A DNA stretch of 64,000 bases from Allohahella sp002354735. Lineage in GTDB: Bacteria > Pseudomonadota > Gammaproteobacteria > Pseudomonadales > Oleiphilaceae. The DNA is taken from the NCBI RefSeq assembly GCF_047946665.1, contig NZ_CP172312.1:1116001-1180000 (forward strand), written 5' to 3'. The notes below the pieces were generated by a model. The model had not been told where the DNA came from. It made no database searches and worked only from the letters and a program-made list of their open reading frames with translations. A program made the position numbers and the translations under genes. Below, in pieces: positions 54,183-63,909 of this stretch (position 1 is the first letter of the stretch; the number at the start of each line of letters is the position of its first letter).

Positions 54183-54738
54183 GCCTGACTGGCGTCTCGT
54201 CGACGGCTGGCTCGACCACGCGGAGAAGGTGCCGTCCCCGAATTTTGGGCCACGGCCGCCGATGCAGGCGGTCGAGTCAGTTGTCATCCACAACATCAGC
54301 CTGCCGCCGGGCGAGTATGGCTCATCTGCCATTGTCGACTTCTTCCAGAATCGGCTCGACCCCGATGCTCATCCCTATTTCCGCGAAATTGCGGGCCTCA
54401 CGGTGTCAGCACACTTCCTGATTCGGCGCGATGGCCAGATTCTGCAATTCGTTTCCACAGATGAGATGGCCTGGCATGCCGGCGTTTCGGCATTTGCCGA
54501 TCGCAGCGCATTTAACCGGTTCTCGGTCGGCATCGAACTCGAAGGCTGTGATCATGAACCCTTCACCGAAGCGCAATATGTGAATCTGAATTCACTTATT
54601 CTCGTTCTGAGGCGGCACTACTCGGGCATTCGCCCTGAACTCATACTCGGTCATAGCGATATTGCCCCGGGGCGAAAAACCGATCCTGGGCCGTTTTTTG
54701 ACTGGAAGCGACTACAAAAAGCCACATTAGAAGGTTGA
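54166..54738 (+). CDS. ampD: 1,6-anhydro-N-acetylmuramyl-L-alanine amidase AmpD
   Basis: A 190-aa cytoplasmic zinc amidase for cell-wall recycling. Zinc ligands H42 (VVIHNISL), H163 (LGHSDIAPG) and D173 (KTDPG) are all present, with SAHFLIRRDGQILQFV between them. Length and order match AmpD. Through AmpR its loss can raise beta-lactamase in some species; no ampR or ampC is seen here. It overlaps the DUF1631 gene end. Confidence 0.93.
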   Translation: MKPNTEPDWRLVDGWLDHAEKVPSPNFGPRPPMQAVESVVIHNISLPPGEYGSSAIVDFFQNRLDPDAHPYFREIAGLTVSAHFLIRRDGQILQFVSTDEMAWHAGVSAFADRSAFNRFSVGIELEGCDHEPFTEAQYVNLNSLILVLRRHYSGIRPELILGHSDIAPGRKTDPGPFFDWKRLQKATLEG

Positions 54739-54872
54739 TATTCCACGTTCTTGCACTAGTTTTGTAAGTGAAGTGCAAAGCGTATTGATCTGCGCTTGTG
54801 ACCGTGCTATCGATCGCGTCGCTGTGGAGTATGATCTTTTTGAAATCCTTTCTTTGGCCGGCTATCGCCTTG

Positions 54873-56870
54873 ATGAATCAGCTTAAACTTGTATACAAGT
54901 TTTCGCTCATCAGTATTCTTTTTGTCATTCCAATCGCAATTCTGACCTATGCCCTCGTCAGCCAGATCCTAGCTGATCTGGATGCAGTAGAGCGCGAGCT
55001 GCAGGGCGTCGAAGCAGTTGCCGATGCGCGCCAGATGTTGCGAGCAGCACAGGATTATCGAGATTTTCAGACCGCCGCAACAATGCGTGCCGAGTCCGAC
55101 ATCGTGCCGTCAGCCAAGCAAAAACAGAAGCAGCTGGAATCGGCGCTGGCACATCTCCAGCAGCAGGCTTATACCTTCGATGTCGATGGCGTGGTCGCCG
55201 AAAGCATTGATGCCCTCGAGACAACATGGCAAGGCATCAAGAGTGAGAACAAGGGTTTTACGTCCATCGGACAACAATCCGATTACTACGAGGCGATCAT
55301 TCGTCAGTCGCGACGACTGCTGTCACTGATCAAACAGGCATCGCTCATTTCCTTCGACCCCGCTACTCAGATTCAGATACTCGACGGCTTTTCGGAAAAG
55401 CAGCTCGTCCCGGCAACTGTGCTGGTCTCAAAGGGCCGGGCCGTCAGTTATTATGCCCTGATCGAAGGGACGGTCGGCTACGATGTCAGCGAGTTCGCCA
55501 ATTCCGTGCTGGACCAGCTCTTTATTTCTGGCCGGCAATTCGCAACGGAGGTTGAGTCGATCAGTCTGTCTGCACCCTCGCTGAAAGCGAACTACGAGGG
55601 GGACTTCAGCGAAGCTCAACAGACACTCACCGCAGTCGCCGAGCTCATCGATGGAGAAATCGTCACGCCGATGGTGCTGGAAGGTAGCTGGCGGGATCTG
55701 GACGGTCGTTTTACGGCCCACCTCGATCGGCTTTATCAGCTTGATGAGGCCTTGTACGACACGATCGAAAGCGTTCTGCAGACCCGTTATGCGGAAAGTC
55801 AGACGACACTGTATACGCTCTTTGGTGTGCTGCTGTCGCTGTTACTGGTGATCGTCTATCTCTATATGGGCTTTTTCGTTTCAGTGAAGACCACCGTGAA
55901 TCACTTTGGCAAGGCTGCGCGCCGCGTCGCTGAAGGTGATCTCACAGTGAATCTGAGCTCGCCGAACAAAGATGAACTCGGCAATTTGTCAGTTGAATTC
56001 AACAATATGACCTCGCGCGTCCATTCACTGATGACGCTGCTGGCTCAGAATACCGTAGAAGTGGGTGGTCAGGCTTCTCGCGTGAATCAACTTGCGGTCG
56101 ACAGTGATGTGGCCAGTAAACAGCAGATGGAAGAGACCCACGCCATCAGTGAGTCGATGCACCAGATGGTGGAGGCTGTTTCTGAAGTGGCTGTGAGTTC
56201 CCAATCGGCGAGCGACGCGGCGCATCAGGCAGATAACGAGGCCCAGCAGGGCAGGGTCGTGGTCGACCGGACGCTGGCGACGATCCGAAAGCTGGCGGCA
56301 GAGATCAGCGACTCGGTCAGTATCATCAACCGGCTTGAAAAGGACTCGGAGAACATCTCGCAGGTGCTCGTAGAGATCAAGGCCATCGCGGAGCAGACCA
56401 ATCTCCTGGCATTGAACGCAGCCATCGAGGCTGCAAGGGCAGGCGAACAGGGCCGAGGATTTGCGGTCGTGGCCGATGAAGTACGGACCTTGTCACAACG
56501 TACACAGCGCTCGACCGAAGAAATAGAATCGATGATTGTTCAGTTGCAGACGGGCGTGAAAGACGCTGTAGAGTCGATGCAGGGCAGCCATAAGGTTACA
56601 GACGAGACAGTGAAACAGTCGGAACTCGTCTCAGAGGCGCTGCAGAAGATCGTCGGGTCAGTAGCGACGATCGTCGATATGAGCCAGCAGATTGCCCAGG
56701 CGGCTGAGGAACAAAGCGCTGTGGCGAAGGCTATAGACGGCAACATCAGCCTGATCAGTGACCTGGGCATGACCAGCGCCAGCAACGTCAACGATACCCT
56801 GGCGTCGAGTCAGGAGCTGACCAGACTGACTGAGACGCTCAAGACTCACCTCGCTACCTTCAAGATCTGA
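54873..56870 (+). CDS. Methyl-accepting chemotaxis protein
   Basis: A 665-aa receptor. The first membrane helix (FSLISILFVIPIAILTYALV) precedes a large periplasmic sensor domain (to about residue 305). A second helix (LYTLFGVLLSLLLVIVYLY) is followed by HAMP and the signalling domain with EQTNLLALNAAIEAARAGE. The ligand is unknown and no che genes are adjacent. The start is uncertain: GTG 54798 and ATG 54831 are also in frame, none with a clear ribosome-binding site. MNQLKLVYKF is typical of the family. Confidence 0.88.
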   Translation: MNQLKLVYKFSLISILFVIPIAILTYALVSQILADLDAVERELQGVEAVADARQMLRAAQDYRDFQTAATMRAESDIVPSAKQKQKQLESALAHLQQQAYTFDVDGVVAESIDALETTWQGIKSENKGFTSIGQQSDYYEAIIRQSRRLLSLIKQASLISFDPATQIQILDGFSEKQLVPATVLVSKGRAVSYYALIEGTVGYDVSEFANSVLDQLFISGRQFATEVESISLSAPSLKANYEGDFSEAQQTLTAVAELIDGEIVTPMVLEGSWRDLDGRFTAHLDRLYQLDEALYDTIESVLQTRYAESQTTLYTLFGVLLSLLLVIVYLYMGFFVSVKTTVNHFGKAARRVAEGDLTVNLSSPNKDELGNLSVEFNNMTSRVHSLMTLLAQNTVEVGGQASRVNQLAVDSDVASKQQMEETHAISESMHQMVEAVSEVAVSSQSASDAAHQADNEAQQGRVVVDRTLATIRKLAAEISDSVSIINRLEKDSENISQVLVEIKAIAEQTNLLALNAAIEAARAGEQGRGFAVVADEVRTLSQRTQRSTEEIESMIVQLQTGVKDAVESMQGSHKVTDETVKQSELVSEALQKIVGSVATIVDMSQQIAQAAEEQSAVAKAIDGNISLISDLGMTSASNVNDTLASSQELTRLTETLKTHLATFKI

Positions 56871-56915
56871 TCGGCCAGCATTTTTTCTCGACTGCTTTTT
56901 TGCCTCGCCAGCTGC

Positions 56916-57482
56916 TTAGCTGCGCTGGGGTGCCTGCCAGAGAATTTCGCCCTCGGCGCCGATTGAGGGATCGCGCCGCGCCAGCACCCGGGCGACGACG
57001 AACAGCAGGTCCGACAGACGGTTGATGTACTGCTTCAGTGGAGCCTTGATGGCCTCGTCGCGTCCCAGTATCACCAGCGTGCGCTCACTTCTTCTCGCTA
57101 GACTTCGGGCCATATGACAGGCGGCCGCCGCACGGTTGCCCCCCGGTAGAATGAAGTTCTTCAACGGTGGGAGCTGCTCATTGAGAGTATCTATCTGTTC
57201 CTCGAGATAGCTTACATGCGTCATCTGTATCAACTGTTCGCCAGGCAGGCATAGTTCGCCGCCGAGATCGAACAGATCGTTCTGTACCTTCAACAGCATT
57301 GGCCGCAACTCGTCGTCATGTGCCAGCTCGCAGACTACCATGCCGATAGCCGAGTTGGTCTCGTCAACGCTACCCATTGCTTCGACTCGCACTGACTCCT
57401 TGCCAATCCGGTCGCCGTTGCCTAAACCAGTTGTGCCATCGTCACCGGTGCGGGTGTAGATCTTGCTCAATCGGTTACCCAT
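56916..57482 (-). CDS. Cob(I)alamin adenosyltransferase, PduO type
   Basis: A 188-aa enzyme that adenosylates corrinoids to make coenzyme B12. It has KIYTRTGDDGTTGLGNGDRIGK, GSVDETNSAIG and the C-terminal FILPGGNRAAAACHMARSLARRSER. It starts within the end of the panE-like gene (8-base overlap), so the two are co-transcribed. Confidence 0.92.
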   Translation of the reverse strand: MGNRLSKIYTRTGDDGTTGLGNGDRIGKESVRVEAMGSVDETNSAIGMVVCELAHDDELRPMLLKVQNDLFDLGGELCLPGEQLIQMTHVSYLEEQIDTLNEQLPPLKNFILPGGNRAAAACHMARSLARRSERTLVILGRDEAIKAPLKQYINRLSDLLFVVARVLARRDPSIGAEGEILWQAPQRS

Positions 57483-58578
57483 AGTCCTGATCCTTCGTTT
57501 GAAGTGAATGTGTCAGTGCAGCTACTGTCTGGACCAGTTCGCTATTGGCGCGGCACGGCAGGCCATACTGCTCGCAGTAGTCGACGATGTAGCCATTGAT
57601 GGCATCGATTTCGGTTCGTCGGCCCGCGAGTACGTCCTGCAACATGGACGATCTGTTGGGGGCAGTGCGTTGGCAGATGTCCTTGACCCGCGCCAACAGG
57701 TCATCGACAGTCTCGGGTACAGCTATGCTCATCCCCGCTCCGTTTTCCCTGGTGCTGTTCGGCAGCGCCGCGCGCCGCGCAGACCAATGTTGCCAGGCCG
57801 CGAGTACTTCCGCGGCTATTGGCTGCGCCAGGCGCGCGTAGTCCACCAGCACCGGTAACTCGCCGTTACGGCAACGGAACAGTGCGGTGAGCGGATTGAT
57901 TATTGCGTTCAGCGCCAGCTTGTTCCAGAGAATGCCCTCAATCCTGTCCACAGGTCTGGCGGCCAGGCCGCTCTGCGTTAAAAGCTCGCTCAGTTCTGAT
58001 GCCGGATCGTAACCGTCGTCGACCGATTGGTGGTCCAGCAACCCTACAGTGGTCTCGCCAGTCGCAGAATGATGAACGATACCTGTCTCGTCGGCTTCTC
58101 GACGTGCTGCCTCAGTTGTGCTGGCTGCGAGCAGGCGGATGCGGCTGTGTCCGCTGAACACCGTTTTGTAAGCTGCATTTGCGAGCGTATGTGTCTGAAG
58201 GCCATTCTGCATGACCACCAGGCCAGCCTGGCGGGATCCGTCCTTGAGCGACAAGGCCCTCAGCTCCTCCATCAACATGGGCAGCAGTCTGTTGGCAACG
58301 GCTGCCTTGCAGCAGAGCAGCACCCAGAGATGCGTCGTTTGCGAGGTCAACTCGCTCAGTGATGAGATGACAGGCAGCTCGATAGAGGTAGAACTGGTCT
58401 GGCCGAGCAGGCGACGACGGACCAACGCATCCGCTCCCGGGTGCTGATGGTCTGCTGCCATGAGCGCCCGACAGGCGTGATACTGCGATAGATGGGCTGC
58501 GAACAGCGTCCCAATGGCGCCCAGGCCGACGATGACAAACTCGTGGGTCGGGCCTGACGCCTGCTTGAGTGGCTGCAT
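57475..58578 (-). CDS. 2-dehydropantoate 2-reductase family protein
   Basis: A 367-aa NADP-dependent reductase resembling PanE (pantothenate synthesis). The N-terminal VIVGLGAIGTLFAAHLSQ is the nucleotide-binding motif. VVMQNGL, WNKLALNAIINPLTALF and RRTEIDAINGYIV are conserved. It is longer than E. coli PanE (303 aa). It lies between the adenosyltransferase and valS genes; true substrate not proved. Confidence 0.83.
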   Translation of the reverse strand: MQPLKQASGPTHEFVIVGLGAIGTLFAAHLSQYHACRALMAADHQHPGADALVRRRLLGQTSSTSIELPVISSLSELTSQTTHLWVLLCCKAAVANRLLPMLMEELRALSLKDGSRQAGLVVMQNGLQTHTLANAAYKTVFSGHSRIRLLAASTTEAARREADETGIVHHSATGETTVGLLDHQSVDDGYDPASELSELLTQSGLAARPVDRIEGILWNKLALNAIINPLTALFRCRNGELPVLVDYARLAQPIAAEVLAAWQHWSARRAALPNSTRENGAGMSIAVPETVDDLLARVKDICQRTAPNRSSMLQDVLAGRRTEIDAINGYIVDYCEQYGLPCRANSELVQTVAALTHSLQTKDQDYG

Positions 58579-58586
58579 TGGCTGCG

Positions 58587-61496
58587 CTAGTGTGCCATCC
58601 GTTCGATCTGAGCCTGTATTGCGGTATGGCGCAAATCGACATCGTCCAGCTTCGCCTGCTCTTTCGCCACTACCTCTGCCGGCGCTTTGTCTGCGAACGC
58701 TGGATTGCCAAGCTTGCCCTGCAGGCGCTTGCGCTCCTGATCAAGACGGCCCAACTCTTTTTCGAGTCGGCCTCTTTCGGCCGCCATATCGATGATGCCT
58801 TCGAGCGGGATCAATATCTCGAGCTGCCCAACGAGCTGTGTCGACGAGAATGGGCGCTCAGTACCGGACAGCGGTTCAACTGAGTCGAGCTTGGCCATTG
58901 CCATCCACAGTGGCGTGACACGCTCGAGCAGAGTCTGCTGCTGCTCGGTCGCACCGGTATGGAGCACCTTCAGTGTGCGCGCAGGCGAGATATTCATCTC
59001 TCCACGGATATTCCGCACAGCGATCGTGAGTTGCTTGAGAAACTCGATGCCAGCTTCAGCCTCAGCGTCGATTTTCGATGTATCCGGCCGGGGATAGGGC
59101 TGGCGCATGATAGTGGTCAACGCCTCGGTATCGGTCGCCGTGCCAGCCAATGGAGCCACCTGCTGCCAGATGGACTCGGTGATAAATGGCATGACGGGAT
59201 GCATCAGCCGCAGTCCGGCCTCGAGGACGCGCACCAGCGTACGGCGAGTACCGAGCTTGCGCGCTTCGCTTGCGCTGTCATTATTCAGGCTGACCTTTGC
59301 GAGCTCCAGATACCAGTCACAATATTCGTTCCAGAAAAACTCATAGAGGGACTGCGCCAGCAGGTCGAAGCGATATTGTGCAATCTGCTTGTGGCACTCC
59401 TGTTCGACATGCTGCAGGCGGGAAATGATCCAGCGTTCGGCCAGGCCGAGCTCGTAGTCGGTTTCGCCGTGCTGGCCACAGGACTGGCCTTCGACATTCA
59501 TCAGCACGAAGCGCGTGGCATTCCAGATCTTGTTGCAGAAGTTGCGGTAGCCTTCGACGCGCTTCATATCGAAATTGATATCACGACCGGTACTCGCAAG
59601 CGAGCAGAAGCAGAACCGTAGTGCATCAGTGCCATAAGCGGCGATACCTTCCGGGAACTCCTTGCGCGTCTGCTTCGTGATCTTCTCCGCCAGTTTCGGC
59701 TGCATGAGACCTTCAGTCCGTTTGGCTATGAGATCATCAAGCGAGATGCCGTCGATGATATCGAGCGGGTCGAGGACATTGCCCTTCGACTTCGACATCT
59801 TCTGGCCTTCGCCGTCACGAACAAGACCATGTACATACACCGTCTTGAATGGCACCTGCGGTGTGCCGTCGTCATTTTTCAGTAGCTGGGTGCTCAGCAT
59901 GATCATGCGTGCCACCCAGAAGAAGATGATGTCGAAGCCAGTGACCAGCACACTCGAAGGATGAAACATTTCGAGCTCAGGCGTTTTCTGTGGCCAGCCA
60001 AGCGTGGAGAAAGTCCACAGCCCGGAGCTGAACCAGGTGTCCAGCACGTCCTCGTCCTGCCTCAGTGGTCGGTCGCCCAGCTTGTGCGCTGCGCGCACCT
60101 CGGCTTCGCTACGGCCGACATAGTGCTGGCCGTCTTCGTCGTACCAGGCCGGAATACGGTGTCCCCACCAGAGCTGCCGGCTGATACACCAGTCCTGAAG
60201 ATCGCGCATCCATGAGAAGTACATGTTCTCGTACTGCTTGGGCACGAATTGTATTTCGCCACGTTCGACGACGCCCATCGCCTGCTCGGCCATCGCGGAG
60301 GCCTTGACGTACCACTGGTCGGTTAGCCATGGCTCGATGACGACGCCGGAGCGATCGCCCTTGGGTATCTTGTTGCTATGCTTCTCTATCGTCTCCAGCA
60401 GACCGAGTTGCTCCATCTCCAGAACAACCGCACGTCTGGCCTCGAAACGGTCCAGACCCACCAGCGCGGGCGGCATATCGAGATCAGCACCAGGTAGTGG
60501 CTGGCCAGCGATATCGAAGGCCTGTGCACGCGACAGCACACGCGCGTGGCTATCAAAGATATTGATGAGCATCAGCGACTGTCGCTTGCCGACTTCGTAA
60601 TCGTTGAAATCATGGGCCGGAGTGATCTTGACGCAGCCAGTGCCTTTTTCCGGGTCGGCATGCTCGTCGGCGACGATGGGTATGAGGCGTCCGGTCAGCG
60701 GTAGTTGAACCGATTGTCCAATGAGATCGCTATAACGCTCGTCGTTAGGGTGCACGGCCACGGCGGTATCACCCAGAAGGGTTTCCGGTCTGGTCGTTGC
60801 AACCACCAGCCAGCGCTTGCCGTCTTTTGTGCTCGCATCGCCCGCCAGCGGATAACGGAAATGCCAGATATGGCCGTCCTGCTCGACGTTGTCGACCTCG
60901 AGGTCGGAAATGGCAGTCTGCAGCTGAATATCCCAGTTGACGAGGCGCTTGCCACGATAGATCAGACCATCCTCATGCAGACGAACGAAGGCCTCGAGTA
61001 CCGCCGCCGAGAGCCCCTCGTCCATGGTGAAGCGCTCTCGAGACCAGTCCACGGAGGAGCCGAGGCGCCTGATCTGACTGGTGATGAAGCCGCCAGATTT
61101 CGCCTTCCACTCCCAGACTTTCTCCAGGAAGGCCTCGCGCCCGAGTTCATGCCGGGTGATGCCTTCTGCCGCCAGCTGGCGTTCCACGATCATCTGCGTT
61201 GCGATGCCGGCATGGTCGGTGCCTGGCTGCCACAGTGTCGGATCGCCACACATGCGATGGTAGCGAATCATGGTGTCCATGATGGTGTTGTTGAAACCGT
61301 GACCCATGTGCAGCCGACCAGTGACGTTCGGCGGTGGGATCATGATCGCGAAGGGATCACCATCACCTTCTGGCTGAAAGCAGCCGGCTGCTTCCCAGCG
61401 CTGGTACCACGACTGCTCTATGTTCTGCGGCTGGTAGGTGGTATCCATCGCCGACGCGGCGCTCTCATTACTGTCGGTGCTGTGATTCTCATTCAT
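58587..61496 (-). CDS. valS: Valyl-tRNA synthetase
   Basis: A 969-aa class I synthetase with PPPNVTGRLHMGHGF (HIGH site), the editing domain with WLVVATTRPETLLGDTAVAV, and QKMSKSKGNVLDPLD (KMSKS). The C-terminal coiled-coil has RLEKELGRLDQERKRLQGKL. The length is normal. holC lies 12 bases upstream on the same strand, as in many gammaproteobacteria. Confidence 0.96.
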   Translation of the reverse strand: MNENHSTDSNESAASAMDTTYQPQNIEQSWYQRWEAAGCFQPEGDGDPFAIMIPPPNVTGRLHMGHGFNNTIMDTMIRYHRMCGDPTLWQPGTDHAGIATQMIVERQLAAEGITRHELGREAFLEKVWEWKAKSGGFITSQIRRLGSSVDWSRERFTMDEGLSAAVLEAFVRLHEDGLIYRGKRLVNWDIQLQTAISDLEVDNVEQDGHIWHFRYPLAGDASTKDGKRWLVVATTRPETLLGDTAVAVHPNDERYSDLIGQSVQLPLTGRLIPIVADEHADPEKGTGCVKITPAHDFNDYEVGKRQSLMLINIFDSHARVLSRAQAFDIAGQPLPGADLDMPPALVGLDRFEARRAVVLEMEQLGLLETIEKHSNKIPKGDRSGVVIEPWLTDQWYVKASAMAEQAMGVVERGEIQFVPKQYENMYFSWMRDLQDWCISRQLWWGHRIPAWYDEDGQHYVGRSEAEVRAAHKLGDRPLRQDEDVLDTWFSSGLWTFSTLGWPQKTPELEMFHPSSVLVTGFDIIFFWVARMIMLSTQLLKNDDGTPQVPFKTVYVHGLVRDGEGQKMSKSKGNVLDPLDIIDGISLDDLIAKRTEGLMQPKLAEKITKQTRKEFPEGIAAYGTDALRFCFCSLASTGRDINFDMKRVEGYRNFCNKIWNATRFVLMNVEGQSCGQHGETDYELGLAERWIISRLQHVEQECHKQIAQYRFDLLAQSLYEFFWNEYCDWYLELAKVSLNNDSASEARKLGTRRTLVRVLEAGLRLMHPVMPFITESIWQQVAPLAGTATDTEALTTIMRQPYPRPDTSKIDAEAEAGIEFLKQLTIAVRNIRGEMNISPARTLKVLHTGATEQQQTLLERVTPLWMAMAKLDSVEPLSGTERPFSSTQLVGQLEILIPLEGIIDMAAERGRLEKELGRLDQERKRLQGKLGNPAFADKAPAEVVAKEQAKLDDVDLRHTAIQAQIERMAH

Positions 61497-61508
61497 GGTT
61501 GTACTGCT

Positions 61509-62039
61509 TCAATTCCGTATTTCGTGATAATTAAGTTTGAAGTTGCGCGCTCTGAGCTGGCGGTAGCAGGTTCGTGCCATTTCGCGACCGGATTCGCCTG
61601 GCTCGACGATGAAGGTCAGACGTTCACAGGCACTTGCGACGCTGTTCATCAGTACCGGGTCGTCCAGCAGTTGCTGGAGAATGCCAGGTAAGAGCAGGAT
61701 CTTGCGGCTGAGCAGGTCAGGACGGCGCGTCGCCTGAGCTGGCGCAGCAAAGATAAGCCGGCACAAGTCCAAGGCAAGGCTAACCGCCGGTTCCTTGTCG
61801 TCATCGAGCAGGGTCATGTATTCAACGAAGGTTTCAGGCTGCGCTCTGTCGAATATCCTGTCGAGATGGCCAAGCGTGGTGCTTGTACACAGACCGAGAA
61901 AGCGATCGGCAAACTGCTGGCGCTGACATACGAAACGGTGAAGAAACTGCGCCCACCGTACATCGTTGCCAAGCACGAAGAAGTCCGCTTCTCTGGTCAC
62001 TGCCCCTGTCGCGTGATCGGGAGCCTCTGCAGCAGACAA
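61509..62039 (-). CDS. holC: DNA polymerase III chi subunit (divergent)
   Basis: A 176-aa protein placed between pepA and valS, where holC is normally found. The start ADFFVLGNDVRWAQFLHRFV and the end REMARTCYRQLRARNFKLN correspond to the HolC ends, but the middle is weakly conserved. HolC links the clamp loader to SSB. The position makes the call stronger than the sequence alone would. Confidence 0.72.
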   Translation of the reverse strand: MSAAEAPDHATGAVTREADFFVLGNDVRWAQFLHRFVCQRQQFADRFLGLCTSTTLGHLDRIFDRAQPETFVEYMTLLDDDKEPAVSLALDLCRLIFAAPAQATRRPDLLSRKILLLPGILQQLLDDPVLMNSVASACERLTFIVEPGESGREMARTCYRQLRARNFKLNYHEIRN

Positions 62040-62050
62040 GGGCGCCGGTC

Positions 62051-63727
62051 CTAAACCTGCGCGAGCAGGTAGTTAAGAAGCTGCGGCACAGGACGACCGC
62101 TTGCTGCTTTCTTGGCACCGGTGACCCATGCAGTACCTGCCACGTCGAGGTGTGCCCAGCGATATTCCTTGGTGAAGCGTGAGAGGAAGCAGGCCGCTGT
62201 GATGGTGCCTGCGCCTTTCGAGCCAATGTTCTGGATATCGGCAAAGGGGCTGTCGATCTGCGGTTGATACACGTCCCACAAGGGCAGTCGCCAGCTGCGG
62301 TCGCCACTCCGCTGACCGGCGGCAAGGAGCGCCTGCGCCAATTCGTCGTCTTTTGACAGCAAGGCTGAGGTCTCATGACCCAGAGCCACGATGCACGCGC
62401 CTGTCAGCGTGGCAATGTCGACGACCGTAGCCGGCTTGAACTTCTTGATCCAGGTGAGGGTGTCGCAGAGCACCAGACGACCTTCCGCATCAGTGTTCAA
62501 TATTTCCACAGTCTGGCCGGACATGGTGGTGACGATGTCGCCAGGCTTGCTCGCCCGTGCGCTTGGCATGTTTTCCGCCGCAGCGATAACGCCGACGACA
62601 TTGATGGCTGGCTGTAGCTCGGCGATTGCTTTCATAACGCCCATTACAGAGGCCGCGCCACACATGTCGTACTTCATTTCGTCCATGCCAGCGCCCGGCT
62701 TGAGGCTGATGCCACCGGTGTCGAAGGTGATGCCCTTGCCGACGAGTACGTGTGCCTCATCACCGGACTTTGCGCCCATATAGCGCATGGCGATGATGCG
62801 CGGCGGTTCATCGCTGCCCTTGGAGACTGACAGGAATGCGCCCATGTTCAGCTTCTTGATTGCTTTTTCGTCGAGAATTTCACAATCGATGTGCTTGTAA
62901 TCGCGCGCCAGTGCTTCAGCCTGGTCGGCCAGGTAGCGGGGCGTGCAAACATTGCCTGGGGCGTTACCCAGATTTTTTGTCAATGTCATGCCGGCTGCAA
63001 GTGCCGCCGCCGTCTTGAGTGACCGGCGGAGATCCTGCGCGCTGAGTTCATCGTTGTCGGGACTGACGAAGCTCACCTTCTTCAGCTTCGGCGCCTTTTC
63101 AGCCGAGCTAGTCTTGAAGTCGTTGTAGCGATAGACGACCGCATCATAGGCAAGCATGGCCTGGGCAAAACAATCAGCAGCCAGAATTCGAGTGCTATCA
63201 CCATGACCGAGACTCAGGCTCTGGTCATCGGCTGGTGAGTGCTCGCTCATCTCATCGACAAGTGCAGCCGTCCAGGCGTCGGTAATCTCTGTGGCCTTGC
63301 AGGCTACGGCTGCGCCTGCAGCACCCTGAGCGATCTTGATAAATTTCTGAACCGTGATTTCAGCTGGTGTGCCAACACCGACGAGGATGATTTTTGCGGG
63401 TAGCGCAGCGCCGCTGTCGTTTTGCAGACCTGCTGTTCTGAGCAGACAGGTCGCACCCGGCTCAGGGCTGGCGTCGCCTGAAGATACCATCGCACCGATC
63501 AGGCCATTGAGCTGACTATCCAGTTCGGCTGCCACACCTGAAAGTGGTGCGGCCTTGGCTGTGTCGCCGGCCTCGGCAGTGCGCCGGGATCGTGCTTTGC
63601 CACTTTGGGCTGTGGTGTCGGATCTGGCTGTGCCACCGGCGTCTGCGGAAGGCTCTGCGAACAGGGCGACGAGGAGACATTCAGTCTTTTTTTCGAACGC
63701 TGTTTCGACAATGCTGTGCTTGATCAC
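62051..63727 (-). CDS. pepA: Leucyl aminopeptidase
   Basis: A 558-aa M17 metallopeptidase. The C-terminal catalytic domain has GKGITFDTGGISLKPGAGMDEMKYDM and the signature NTDAEGRL. The N-terminal domain contains a Ser/Ala/Lys-rich insert of about 40 residues, absent from E. coli PepA (503 aa). The GTG at 63727 with AAAGG upstream is preferred; the open frame to 63901 runs towards lptF and looks non-coding. It is divergent from lptF, the standard order. Confidence 0.92.
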   Translation of the reverse strand: MIKHSIVETAFEKKTECLLVALFAEPSADAGGTARSDTTAQSGKARSRRTAEAGDTAKAAPLSGVAAELDSQLNGLIGAMVSSGDASPEPGATCLLRTAGLQNDSGAALPAKIILVGVGTPAEITVQKFIKIAQGAAGAAVACKATEITDAWTAALVDEMSEHSPADDQSLSLGHGDSTRILAADCFAQAMLAYDAVVYRYNDFKTSSAEKAPKLKKVSFVSPDNDELSAQDLRRSLKTAAALAAGMTLTKNLGNAPGNVCTPRYLADQAEALARDYKHIDCEILDEKAIKKLNMGAFLSVSKGSDEPPRIIAMRYMGAKSGDEAHVLVGKGITFDTGGISLKPGAGMDEMKYDMCGAASVMGVMKAIAELQPAINVVGVIAAAENMPSARASKPGDIVTTMSGQTVEILNTDAEGRLVLCDTLTWIKKFKPATVVDIATLTGACIVALGHETSALLSKDDELAQALLAAGQRSGDRSWRLPLWDVYQPQIDSPFADIQNIGSKGAGTITAACFLSRFTKEYRWAHLDVAGTAWVTGAKKAASGRPVPQLLNYLLAQV

Positions 63728-63909
63728 TATTGAAGCCTTTGTTCTGGAGTTGTTTGAGTTCAGTTCTGGTCGCCTGACTACAAGACGGGTAGTATAGGCC
63801 GCTCGATAGCGAAATAACCAGAGGCCGGAGCCCGCGTTTAGTGTCCTACGCCATACTTCACGTTCCCGATCGAAATGCATCACCCGCAGTTTCAAAGACA
63901 CTCGTCTGA

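Noticed and set aside
60705..61691. 328-codon plus-strand frame
   Set aside because: Antisense to valS, with no recognisable protein features.
63728..63901. N-terminal extension of pepA
   Set aside because: It has no family similarity, and occupies the divergent promoter region shared with lptF.
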